From Bacteroidales bacterium (GTDB taxonomy: Bacteria > Bacteroidota > Bacteroidia > Bacteroidales > VadinHA17), in assembly GCA_009881065.1 (NCBI GenBank), contig WXFE01000152.1, positions 1 through 36,315 on the forward strand: a stretch of 36,315 bases of DNA, written 5' to 3'. The translations under genes and the position numbers were made by a program. The notes under the pieces were generated by a model, which was not told where the DNA came from, did no database searches, and saw only the letters and a program-made list of their open reading frames with translations. Shown one piece after another: positions 26,003-34,005 of this stretch (positions within the stretch are counted from its first letter, which is position 1; the number at the start of each line of letters is the position of its first letter).

Positions 26003-27445
26003 CCCCTTCCTGCTGAATATCAGCAATCCCATAAATGTAAGAAAACCGTTTACCAGTATCATCTCAAAGCCGAACCTGTAACCGTTGAAGAGTTCTTCCG
26101 AATAGAGATGCAGAAAATAGCATATAATCGGTGAGATGATAGCTATCCATGGAGTAAAGCGGTCAGTTACCCTTCTTTTGGTGAAGAGACCGAAAGTGTA
26201 CAGACCGAGCAGCGGACCGTAGGTGTATCCGGCTATGGTGAACAGCTTGTCAATTATCGCCCTGTCATTCATCTGCCTGAAGACCAGTATACAGATAAAG
26301 AAAATGAGTGCAAATGATAAGTGTACGGTGTACCTGATCCTGGTTTTTTTGGCATAATCCATCTCAGGCTTTTTCTCAAGGCCGAGGAAGTCTATGCTGA
26401 AGGAGGTTGTCAGTGATGTCAAAGCCCCGTCTGCACTGGGGAATGCAGCTGATATAAGTCCGATCAGGAAAACAATGCCGGCAGCAGGACTGAGATACCT
26501 GAAAGCAATTGTCGGAAAGAGATCGTCACTCATTGCCACATTGATGTTCCTGGCCCTGGCAAAGAAGAGCAGGAATGCGCCAAGGACCAGAAACATGAAA
26601 ACCACAACAAGATTGATGGTGCTGAAGGTGAACATATTCTTCTGCGCATCTTTCAGATGCCTGATGCTGAGGTTCTTCTGCATCATCTCCTGGTCAAGCC
26701 CGGTCATGGTGATGGTTATGAACATGCCGCTGAAGAATTGCTTGATGAAATGACGCGGGTGATCCCAGTCGGTAATCACCATCCGTGACGTGTCACTCTC
26801 AAACAGATTCTTCAGAAGCTTCTGTACAGGCTCTCCCAGTTCACGACTGATGAAAACTACCGACAACACAACTGCAAGCAGCATAAAGGTGGTCTGGAGT
26901 GTGTCTGTCCAGATAATGGTCCGAATGCCTCCCTTAAGAGTGTATATTATCACCAGAGCAATGAATATCAGCACGTTTACCCAGAAGGGAACATTCCACG
27001 CATCAAACACAAAAATCTGCAGGACGTTTATCACAAGGAACATCCGGAGTGATGCGCCCAGGACTCTTGAAAGGATAAAGAATCCGGCTCCGGTCTTGTA
27101 TGACCAGAAACCGAACCGCTGTTCCAGGTAGCCGTATATGGAGGTAAGTTGCAGACGGTAATAGAGCGGCAGGAGTACGAGGGCAATAACCACGTATCCG
27201 AAGAAATATCCGAACGCCACCATCATGTATGAGAACTGGGTCTCTCCCACCCATCCGGGCACTGACATGAAGGTCACCCCTGACAGGGAGGCTCCGATCA
27301 TGCCGTAAGCCACAACATACCATGGAGATGCTTTATTACCTATATAGAATGACTGATGATTGGCTCTTCGTGCAGTAATAAAGGTGATGGCAAACAGCAG
27401 GAGCGTATAGGCTGTAAAAACCAACAGGATGAGAGTAGGTGTCAT
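25979..27445 (-). CDS. Sodium:solute symporter (SSF family)
   Basis: 488-residue inner-membrane Na+/solute symporter with about 13 transmembrane helices. Family hallmarks: SFYIGNKASPWYVVAYGMIGASLSGVTFMSVPG near the N-terminus (the Na2-site region in helix TM1), GYLEQRFGFWSYKTGAG, LKGGIRTIIWTDTLQTTFML and a Ser/Thr-rich SAAFPSADGALTSLTTSFSIDF (the TM8 Na+-site region). Substrate cannot be assigned; Bacteroidota members of this subgroup are often listed as sialic acid or sugar transporters. Single gene, divergent from recR. A one-mismatch -7 box (TAATCTTG on the minus strand) precedes it. Confidence 0.92.
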   Translation of the reverse strand: MTPTLILLVFTAYTLLLFAITFITARRANHQSFYIGNKASPWYVVAYGMIGASLSGVTFMSVPGWVGETQFSYMMVAFGYFFGYVVIALVLLPLYYRLQLTSIYGYLEQRFGFWSYKTGAGFFILSRVLGASLRMFLVINVLQIFVFDAWNVPFWVNVLIFIALVIIYTLKGGIRTIIWTDTLQTTFMLLAVVLSVVFISRELGEPVQKLLKNLFESDTSRMVITDWDHPRHFIKQFFSGMFITITMTGLDQEMMQKNLSIRHLKDAQKNMFTFSTINLVVVFMFLVLGAFLLFFARARNINVAMSDDLFPTIAFRYLSPAAGIVFLIGLISAAFPSADGALTSLTTSFSIDFLGLEKKPEMDYAKKTRIRYTVHLSFALIFFICILVFRQMNDRAIIDKLFTIAGYTYGPLLGLYTFGLFTKRRVTDRFTPWIAIISPIICYFLHLYSEELFNGYRFGFEMILVNGFLTFMGLLIFSRKGSKGVPEA

Positions 27446-27528
27446 AATACCGGAAAATTGTCCGCAAGATTACTAAAAAGATTGCAGATAAAAGTCAACT
27501 GTGGTCAGGTTTGCAGCAAATATTGGAT

Positions 27529-27536
27529 TATTTTTG
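27529..27536 (+). promoter_or_regulatory. -7 box of recR
   Basis: TATTTTTG followed by CCGC matches TAnnTTTG; a TTTG occurs 15 bases upstream (27510-27513), slightly short for the standard spacing. The chosen ATG is 15 bases downstream. Confidence 0.5.
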
Positions 27537-27551
27537 CCGCAAAGTCGCATT

Positions 27552-28175
27552 ATGTCATCTCGTTTCCCTTCAAGACTGCTCGAAGAGGCCGTGAATGAGT
27601 TTGCCTCCCTCCCCGGCATAGGCCGCAAGACCGCCTTCAGGCTTGTGATGCACCTGCTGAGGCGTGACAGCGGAGAAGTCCGCCGTTTCGGCGAAACAGT
27701 CATCAGGCTCAGGGATGATGTGTGTTACTGCAGTGTTTGTCACGGTATCAGTGATACCCCGCTGTGCCAGATATGCAGTGATCAGTCGAGGGACACCTCT
27801 GTCATATGCGTGGTAGAGAACGTACAGGATGTGATGGCGGTGGAGAATACCAGGCAGTTCAGGGGATTGTACCATGTACTTGGCGGCATCATCTCCCCGG
27901 TTGATGGCATCGGTCCTTCTGACCTGACCATCAACAGCCTGGAAGAAAGGGTGCGAAGCGGCAGCGTCAGGGAGGTGATACTTGCCCTGAGCACAACCAT
28001 GGAGGGAGACACCACAAATTTCTATATCTACAAACGGCTGTCGGGCTATGACGTGCGCATTACAACACTGGCGCGCGGCGTGGCCATTGGAGATGTTCTC
28101 GAATATACCGATGAGATCACCCTGGGGCAATCGATAGTCAACCGCTGCCTTTTCTCACTTCCGTCACAGGGCTGA
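27552..28175 (+). CDS. recR: Recombination protein RecR
   Basis: 207 residues from ATG 27552. RecR works with RecO (and RecF) in loading RecA at single-strand gaps. Domains: helix-hairpin-helix [16 protein letters not shown], zinc finger [18 protein letters not shown], Toprim domain [18 protein letters not shown] with [16 protein letters not shown], and the C-terminal [17 protein letters not shown]. The upstream in-frame GTG at 27501 precedes the putative promoter and is rejected. The TGA stop (28173-28175) falls in the first CTGACAG core of the downstream tandem array, so the array may have set the current C-terminus (ending SLPSQG). Confidence 0.96.
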   Translation: MSSRFPSRLLEEAVNEFASLPGIGRKTAFRLVMHLLRRDSGEVRRFGETVIRLRDDVCYCSVCHGISDTPLCQICSDQSRDTSVICVVENVQDVMAVENTRQFRGLYHVLGGIISPVDGIGPSDLTINSLEERVRSGSVREVILALSTTMEGDTTNFYIYKRLSGYDVRITTLARGVAIGDVLEYTDEITLGQSIVNRCLFSLPSQG

Positions 28176-28357
28176 CAGGTTGGCTCAAGGGGCAGCCAGG
28201 GCTGACAACCAGGCCCCTGGACATACCGGGCTGACAACTAAGTTCCCGGGCCAGCCGGCGCTGACAGCTATACTCCCGGGCCAGCCGGCACTGACAGCTA
28301 TACTCCCGGGCCAGCCGGCACTGACAGGCAGGCACCTGAGGCAGGCAAAGCTGACAG
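28172..28357. repeat. 30-bp tandem repeat array starting at the recR stop
   Basis: CTGACA cores at 28172, 28202, 28231, 28261, 28291, 28321 and 28351: spacing 30, 29, 30, 30, 30, 30. The units 28261-28290 and 28291-28320 are identical; 28231-28260 differs from them at five positions; outer units are more diverged, sharing mainly the core and a CCNGG/CAGCC part. Units contain CCCGGG and GCCGGC palindromes. It fills most of the 28176-28448 gap, which holds no gene that I can support. Confidence 0.9.
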
Positions 28358-28448
28358 AGATGCACGGCAATATCTTTTTAAGCCCGCCGGCTTTGGTCAT
28401 TTGTATATTCTGAAAATCTTGCTTAATTTGATACAAATCAATATTGGT

Positions 28449-29663
28449 ATGGCTGACACATTTGACAGATTCTTTTCAGATGCAACCCATCTGATGAAAA
28501 AATCGGCAATCAGGGAGATACTCAAGCTGACGCAGCGCCCTGAGATGATCTCCTTTGCAGGAGGACTCCCCTCACCTGACTCATTCCCAATAGAAGATAT
28601 CCGGAGAGTGGCCTCAGAGGTACTTGAACAGGATGGCAAATCAGCCCTTCAGTACGGCACCACCGAGGGTGACAACAAACTGCGGGCTCTCCTTGCCGAA
28701 CGGCACCGGAAAGACGGGCTTGAGATCGGACCGGAGAATATCCTGATCACTACCGGCTCACAGCAGGCGCTTGACCTGTGCGGAAAGATCTTTGTCAACC
28801 GCGGTGATGTGGTGCTGTGCGGACTGCCTTCATACCTGGGCGGGCTCAACGCCTTCGCAAACTACGGGGCACTGCTGAAGGGGATTCCCCTTGATGACCA
28901 TGGAATGCATCCTGAACTCCTTGAAAAAACCATAACCGATCTGAAAAAGGAAGGAAAGATCATAAAGTTCATCTATATGATTCCTGATTTTCAGAATCCT
29001 ACAGGCGTCACTATGCCCGCGTCACGCCGTCTTGAAATCATACGCATAGCTGAAAGGCATGATCTTTTGATTGTAGAGGACAGTCCTTACCGCGATGTGC
29101 GTTTTGCCGGGACTCCTGAACCGCTGATGTCTTCCCTTGACACGCATGGCAGGGTAATGACACTCAACACCTTCTCAAAGATACTTGCACCGGGTTTCAG
29201 ACTGGCCTGGGTGACTGGCCACAGGGAGATCATTGACAAGATGGTGACGGCAAAACAGTCAACCGACCTCTGCACCCCTCCCTTTGTTCAGAAGATAGTA
29301 GCCAGATACATAGAGCAGGGGCTGCTTGATGCGAACCTGAAGAAGACAATAGCTCTCTACCACCGGAGACGTGATTTCATGTTGAAATGTTTCCGTGAGC
29401 TGATGCCTGAAGGTGTGAAATGGACCGAGCCTGACGGCGGACTTTTCCTCTTTGTGACTCTTCCTCCTGCCATGGATGCCGCACATCTGCTTGACAAAGC
29501 TATTTGCAAGAATGTGGCTTTTGTCTGCGGATCAGTATTTTACTGCAACAATGAAGGCCATAACACCATGCGGCTTAATTTCTCATACGCAGATGAAGAG
29601 GATACCCTTGAAGGTATCCGCCGGCTGGCGGAAGTGATAAGGGAGGAAATGGCCACCCCATGA
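28449..29663 (+). CDS. PLP-dependent class I/II aminotransferase (2-aminoadipate/LysN-like)
   Basis: 404 residues from ATG 28449 (MADTFDRFFS). Fold-type I aminotransferase: ISFAGGLPSPDSFP and LQYGTTEGDNKLRALLAER near the N-terminus; ITTGSQQALDL (PLP phosphate region); YMIPDFQNPTGVTMPASRR; LLIVEDSPYRDVRFAG (Asp binding the PLP ring nitrogen, Tyr); the PLP lysine in TFSKILAPGFRLAWVTG; and a C-terminal RLNFSYADEE with substrate-carboxylate Arg. This set of motifs is that of the LysN/2-aminoadipate and MocR-like aminotransferases, without the GntR DNA-binding domain. The substrate may be an aromatic or branched amino acid or 2-aminoadipate. The second glycosyltransferase starts 4 bases after its stop. 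Confidence 0.92.
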   Translation: MADTFDRFFSDATHLMKKSAIREILKLTQRPEMISFAGGLPSPDSFPIEDIRRVASEVLEQDGKSALQYGTTEGDNKLRALLAERHRKDGLEIGPENILITTGSQQALDLCGKIFVNRGDVVLCGLPSYLGGLNAFANYGALLKGIPLDDHGMHPELLEKTITDLKKEGKIIKFIYMIPDFQNPTGVTMPASRRLEIIRIAERHDLLIVEDSPYRDVRFAGTPEPLMSSLDTHGRVMTLNTFSKILAPGFRLAWVTGHREIIDKMVTAKQSTDLCTPPFVQKIVARYIEQGLLDANLKKTIALYHRRRDFMLKCFRELMPEGVKWTEPDGGLFLFVTLPPAMDAAHLLDKAICKNVAFVCGSVFYCNNEGHNTMRLNFSYADEEDTLEGIRRLAEVIREEMATP

Positions 29664-29667
29664 TCCG

Positions 29668-30528
29668 ATGGAACTCTCGGCAGTAATTGTTTCCTACAAT
29701 GTCAGGGAACTGCTCCGCGGTGCACTGCAGTCACTCATAGCTGCCGCACAGGCGACAGAGCACGAAATCATAGTTGTTGACAACAACTCCTCAGACGGCT
29801 CTGCAGGAATGGTCAGCCGGGAATTCCCTTCGGTCAGGCTGATCGTTTCAGATAGCAACGAAGGTTTCGCGTCAGCATGCAACAGGGGCATACTGGCCTC
29901 CTCCGGAGAGTACATCCTTATACTGAATCCTGACACTGTCACCCGTCCCGATGCCATCACCAGGGCACTGGATTTCATTAAAACAGTTCCGGATGCAGGA
30001 GCAGCAGGTGCCCATTTGACTGATAAAAACGGCAAATTCCTGCCCGAATCGAAAAGAGGCTTCCCGTCACCCCTTACCTCACTTTTCAGGTTTACCGGCC
30101 TGGGCAGACTCTTCCCGCGCTCCGCCTTCTTCAATGCATACTACCTGGGAGATAAGCCTGAGAACGAAACCTGCCGCGCTGACATCCTTACCGGAGCCTT
30201 CATGCTCATCCGCAGGAAAGCGCTTGATGAGGCAGGCCTGTTTGATACCTCTTTCTTTATGTACGGTGAAGACATTGACCTCAGCTGGCGCATAAGAAAG
30301 GCAGGTTTCAGCAATTATTACCTTCATGATGTCCACATCACCCATTTTAAGGGAAGCAGTTCAGGTCAGGAGATGGAAACCTCTGTCAGGCATTTCTGGA
30401 ACGCTATGATAATCTTCTCGGAGAAGCATCTGGGGAAGGGGTGGCACGTGCCTGTCAGGGTGGCCGTAAGCCTTCTCAAATGGCTGTCACTGACCCGCCT
30501 GAGGGTGGCCAGAACGGTAAAAAAGTAA
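29668..30528 (+). CDS. Family 2 glycosyltransferase
   Basis: 286-residue GT-A glycosyltransferase. Motifs: LSAVIVSYNVRELL, IIVVDNNSSDGSAGMV, SNEGFASACNRGI, ILILNPDTVTRPDAI (metal-binding region), ILTGAFMLIRRKALDEAG and MYGEDIDLSWRIRKAGF (acceptor side). Related to but distinct from the glycosyltransferase at 2038. The C-terminal about 40 residues are basic and hydrophobic, suggesting peripheral membrane contact. Four bases after the aminotransferase stop, so translationally coupled; a link between the two functions is not evident. Probably acts in LPS or surface glycan synthesis (inference). Confidence 0.9.
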   Translation: MELSAVIVSYNVRELLRGALQSLIAAAQATEHEIIVVDNNSSDGSAGMVSREFPSVRLIVSDSNEGFASACNRGILASSGEYILILNPDTVTRPDAITRALDFIKTVPDAGAAGAHLTDKNGKFLPESKRGFPSPLTSLFRFTGLGRLFPRSAFFNAYYLGDKPENETCRADILTGAFMLIRRKALDEAGLFDTSFFMYGEDIDLSWRIRKAGFSNYYLHDVHITHFKGSSSGQEMETSVRHFWNAMIIFSEKHLGKGWHVPVRVAVSLLKWLSLTRLRVARTVKK

Positions 30529-30574
30529 AATCCCTGTTAAAAAGGAGCTGCTCTACTATAATCTTATGACAGAA

Positions 30575-30607
30575 TTTGAGTTATATTAGTTACATAAAGA
30601 ATATTTG
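30575..30607 (+). promoter_or_regulatory. Candidate promoter of the PorE-like trio
   Basis: TTTG at 30575-30578, a 21-base spacer, and AATATTTG at 30600-30607 (five of six fixed positions of TAnnTTTG). The ATG at 30617 follows 9 bases after the box. Spacing is good; the first base of the -7 box is off consensus. Confidence 0.45.
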
Positions 30608-30616
30608 ATCAACCTG

Positions 30617-32662
30617 ATGAGAAAGGTTAGATACATAATTTGTATGATCCTTGTGGCTCATGCTGTATCCCTCGCCGGTCAGACAAAAAGCAGCCTGCGC
30701 GAACTTTTCGTATCTGCCGAGGGAGACATCCTCTTTGAAGATTACGCAGAAGCCCTGCCCAAATACATGAGCCTGCTACAGATTTATCCGGAGAATTTTA
30801 ATCTCTATTACCGCATTGGCCAGTGTTACCTCAATACTCCGGGCGAAAAGGAGAAGGCTATCCCCTGGCTTGAGACTGCCGCAGGGCATATAAACCCGAA
30901 CTACCGGAAAGGAAAGCTGCGTGAGACCGGGGCACCGTATGACGCCCTCTATTTTCTGGCAAACGCATACCGCATCGCCAATGACTTTGACAGGGCTCTG
31001 GAGACATATGATCTCTTCCTGAAGGATGTTGATACCGAAAAGTACGACACTGCACTGGTGAGATTTCAGATGCAGACCTGTCACAATGCCCGTGAGATGA
31101 TGCGAAAACCGGTGTTTATCACTGACCGTAACCTCGGATCAACAATCAATGAGCGTTTCTCGGAGTTCAATCCGGTAATCTCAGACGATGAAAAAACACT
31201 GCTGTTCACACGTGAATTGCAGTTTTACGATGCCATATTCTGGTCACGGAAGATTGACGGCCAATGGACAGAACCGGTCAACCTGACTCCCCAACTGGGT
31301 ATTGATCAGGATTATTACACCTCATCCCTCTCCCCTGACGGGCGAACCCTCCTCATGTACCGTACTGACACTTATGACGGTAATATCTATCTGAGCCGGC
31401 TGGAGGGGAATACATGGAGCAAGGTTGAAAAACTCAACAGCAATGTGAATACCAGGTACTGGGAATCACACGCCACCATGAGCAGAGACGGGAAGAAGCT
31501 ATTCTTCACCAGCAACCGCAAGGAAAGCATCGGTGGCCTGGATATCTTCGTCTCTGTCCGCGACAGCTCAGGCAACTGGGGCCCGGCACAGAACCTCGGC
31601 CCCCGGATTAACACAATATATAACGAGGATACACCTTTCCTGGCAAATAATGACAGCACCCTCTTCTTCAGTTCCCGGGGACATTATAACATGGGAGGAT
31701 ATGATATCTTCAGGTCAGACATGGGGCCTGACGGACAATGGAGCGTCCCGGTGAATGTAGGCTATCCGCTGAACACCTCTGACGATGACATGTTCTTCCA
31801 CCCGCTAAAAAGTGGTGATGGGGGCTATTATGCAAGATTTGCTGATGACGGATTCGGCAGGATGGATATCTTTTCCTGCAGCTTTTACAAGGAGCCCGCT
31901 CAACCTGTTACTGCCGGAAAAATCATTGAGACTGATTTGATTGCAGAAACAGCGGAACCGGGCACAGTGCCTCAGTTACCGGCTGACCTGCATGCTTACC
32001 TGAGGCTTCTCTCCGATACCCTGGTAAATGTCAGTTCAGCTGATCCGGTCAGCATTGGCCTCATTGCCGAAGCAAACTCCCTGCTGGAGATTGAAGTTGT
32101 CAAACCCGATTCGGAAATCAGAACAGAACAGCATACTTTAACTGATTCGACATTTACCTTTGTTTTCTCACCGGAGAGGGGCTCCAGCCTCGTGACTATG
32201 AGACTCAGGGACAGTTTCGGGAATGACACTGCAACCTTTGTCAGGGTGCTCCGCACAGACAAACAATTCCCGGAGGGGAAAGCACTCAGCGATGAGATCG
32301 GGAAGCGGCCTGATGAGGCTGATATGGCCACTGACGGAGCCCTTGCTGCCGGCGGCAAAAGGAAAACCGGCATAACCACCGGCACACCGGTTGAGAAAGC
32401 CCCGTCTTCGCAGCACACCCAATCCGGCACAGAAGCAGGAGATACCTCTGACAAGGCACTGAAAGCCTCCGGCACAGAAGCGGCAGATGCAGCAGACCTG
32501 TCCGGGGATACTTCAGACAGATCAGCCAATGACACTTACTCCCCGGAGGAGGCAGGAAAAGGAAAATGCTGTTCATGGTGGTGGCTCCTGGCGCTTGCCG
32601 CGCTGTTGCTATTCTTCCTGTTATGGAGAAGAAGAAAAAAGAAAAATGATAAAGAACAATAA
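30617..32662 (+). CDS. PorE-like TPR/PD40 protein with C-terminal Cys-TM-basic tail
   Basis: 681 residues from ATG 30617. A signal peptide covers about 1-22 (SLAG/QTKS). About residues 25-150 form TPR-like helices (ALPKYMSLLQIYPENFNLYYRIGQCYLN; ALYFLANAYRIANDFDRALETYD). About 160-430 form a PD40/WD40-like beta-propeller (SDDEKTLLFTREL; SRDGKKLFFTSNRKESIGGLDIF; LFFSSRGHYNMGGYDIF). This body matches PorE, the T9SS-associated TPR-propeller protein, but the OmpA domain is missing. Instead an extra beta-rich domain (about 470-560), a Ser/Thr/Glu-rich linker (about 580-645) and a tail C651-C652-S-WWW, 17 hydrophobic residues and RRRKKK follow. The TTG at 30605 is ignored as part of the promoter. 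First of three tandem paralogues; role unknown, probably envelope scaffold. Confidence 0.85.
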   Translation: MRKVRYIICMILVAHAVSLAGQTKSSLRELFVSAEGDILFEDYAEALPKYMSLLQIYPENFNLYYRIGQCYLNTPGEKEKAIPWLETAAGHINPNYRKGKLRETGAPYDALYFLANAYRIANDFDRALETYDLFLKDVDTEKYDTALVRFQMQTCHNAREMMRKPVFITDRNLGSTINERFSEFNPVISDDEKTLLFTRELQFYDAIFWSRKIDGQWTEPVNLTPQLGIDQDYYTSSLSPDGRTLLMYRTDTYDGNIYLSRLEGNTWSKVEKLNSNVNTRYWESHATMSRDGKKLFFTSNRKESIGGLDIFVSVRDSSGNWGPAQNLGPRINTIYNEDTPFLANNDSTLFFSSRGHYNMGGYDIFRSDMGPDGQWSVPVNVGYPLNTSDDDMFFHPLKSGDGGYYARFADDGFGRMDIFSCSFYKEPAQPVTAGKIIETDLIAETAEPGTVPQLPADLHAYLRLLSDTLVNVSSADPVSIGLIAEANSLLEIEVVKPDSEIRTEQHTLTDSTFTFVFSPERGSSLVTMRLRDSFGNDTATFVRVLRTDKQFPEGKALSDEIGKRPDEADMATDGALAAGGKRKTGITTGTPVEKAPSSQHTQSGTEAGDTSDKALKASGTEAADAADLSGDTSDRSANDTYSPEEAGKGKCCSWWWLLALAALLLFFLLWRRRKKKNDKEQ

Positions 32663-32672
32663 TGTAACGACA

Positions 32673-33947
32673 ATGAAGAGACTGGCCCTTTTACTGATTA
32701 TTCTTTCTGCAACTTTTGTTTGCAGATCGCAGGACAATATCAGGCTGCAGGAGGCCTTCTATGATGCTGAATATTTCCTTATGAGAGGTGAGTTCAGCGA
32801 TGCCCTCCCCTATTACCAGGGCATCTATGCTGCAATGCCTGACAATGCAAGCATCGCCTTCCGCATAGGTCTCTGTTACCTGAATATAGAGGGAAGCAAG
32901 AACCTTGCCATCGAATATCTTGAAAAGGCCTCACAGAACTTGACGGGTAAATACCGTGAGGGTTCACTCAGGCAAACTGAAGCACCTTATGAGGCGCTCT
33001 TCTTCCTTGGTGATGCATACAGGATCAACTATATGTTTGAAAAAGCCAGGGAAGCCTATACACGCTACCGCCAGACACTGCTGCCCACAGACCTTGAAAA
33101 CCTCATGTACATTGACCAGCAGCTGGCAGCATGCAACAATGCTCCGGCAATGATGGCTTCCCCGGTTAAATTCACGGTGGAGAAAGTTGATGACGTCATC
33201 AATGACGCCAATGACAACTTCTTCCCGGTTGTATCACCTGACGGGAAAGCAATTGTCTACATGACCTCAATGAAGTTCTATGATGCAATTATGTTTTCCC
33301 GTTTCGCAAGAAACGAATGGAGCGCACCGGTGAATATCACTTCCGAACTGCAGTCTGACGGAGACCATTACGTTTCATGCATCACCTCAGACAACACTGT
33401 GATGCTCCTCTCCAAGGATGACAATATCAACAGTGACATCTGGATGAGCAAATATGACGGCCTGCGCTGGGAACCGGCACGAAAGTTAAAAAAAGAGATA
33501 AACACCAAATACTGGGAGGCTCACGGATTCATTACTGAAGACGGAACAACACTGATCTTTTCAAGCGACAGGCCGGGCGGCTTCGGAGGCCTTGACCTCT
33601 ATGTCTCGAAACTGGGACCTGACGGTGAATGGGGCTATCCGGTAAATATGGGACCTGAAATCAACACACCGTTCAATGAAGACAGGCCTTTCCTGGTCAA
33701 CGACGGAAAAAAACTCTTCTTCGCCTCACAGGGACACCATAACATGGGAGGCTATGATATATTCTGCAGTGAGCTTCAGTACAACGGTTTATGGAGCACT
33801 CCGGAAAATATAGGATACCCTCTGAACACCCCTGATGATAATATCTTTTTCTGTCCTACAGATAATGGCAAAGGAGGATATATGTCATTTTCCGGAAGGG
33901 ACGACAGTTCCGGAGGGGCTGACATCTATCGCGTCAGATTTAAATAA
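32673..33947 (+). CDS. PorE-like TPR/PD40 protein, no C-terminal anchor
   Basis: 424 residues from ATG 32673, 10 bases after the preceding stop. Signal peptide MKRLALLLIILSATFVCRSQ. A TPR-like region (about 25-145: FLMRGEFSDALPYYQGIYAAMP, FRIGLCYLNIEGSKNLAIEYLEKA, FFLGDAYRINYMFEKAREAY) and PD40 propeller (about 155-420: SPDGKAIVYMTSMKFYDAI, EDGTTLIFSSDRPGGFGGLDLYV, KKLFFASQGHHNMGGYDIF) align along their whole length with the flanking paralogues. The protein stops right after the propeller (ADIYRVRFK), so it should be a free periplasmic or secreted soluble protein. The frame is open to 32487 and has an ATG at 32646, but those give no signal peptide at the N-terminus; 32673 does. The Cys at about 17 (FVCRS) could be a weak lipobox. 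Confidence 0.87.
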   Translation: MKRLALLLIILSATFVCRSQDNIRLQEAFYDAEYFLMRGEFSDALPYYQGIYAAMPDNASIAFRIGLCYLNIEGSKNLAIEYLEKASQNLTGKYREGSLRQTEAPYEALFFLGDAYRINYMFEKAREAYTRYRQTLLPTDLENLMYIDQQLAACNNAPAMMASPVKFTVEKVDDVINDANDNFFPVVSPDGKAIVYMTSMKFYDAIMFSRFARNEWSAPVNITSELQSDGDHYVSCITSDNTVMLLSKDDNINSDIWMSKYDGLRWEPARKLKKEINTKYWEAHGFITEDGTTLIFSSDRPGGFGGLDLYVSKLGPDGEWGYPVNMGPEINTPFNEDRPFLVNDGKKLFFASQGHHNMGGYDIFCSELQYNGLWSTPENIGYPLNTPDDNIFFCPTDNGKGGYMSFSGRDDSSGGADIYRVRFK

Positions 33948-34005
33948 TGTAGCTGAAGAGGTACAGTATGCTGCAAAAGGTTTAATTTTACAGGTAAACT
34001 GAGTT

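Noticed and set aside
27570..28130. 186-codon minus-strand open frame opposite recR
   Set aside because: It is a shadow of recR; RecR motifs are complete on the plus strand and the shadow translation shows no domain or signal sequence.
28172..28357. Possible CRISPR array
   Set aside because: Units are contiguous and imperfect with no unique spacers, and no cas genes are present. The same applies to 36165-36271 and 13387-13460.
28180..28413. Open frames on both strands across the 30-bp array, translating as repeated GQPALTAILP or GSIAVSAGWP
   Set aside because: The openness follows from a repeat period divisible by three. There is no signal peptide, promoter or domain, and codon content is that of the repeat only.
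31996..32535. 179-codon minus-strand open frame rich in Ser/Ala/Val opposite the first PorE-like gene
   Set aside because: It mirrors the Ser/Thr/Glu-rich linker of the real gene; composition, not coding signal, keeps it open.
32487..32672. N-terminal extension of the middle PorE-like gene back to 32487
   Set aside because: This part overlaps the coding end of the preceding gene in another frame and has no homology. The signal peptide begins at ATG 32673.
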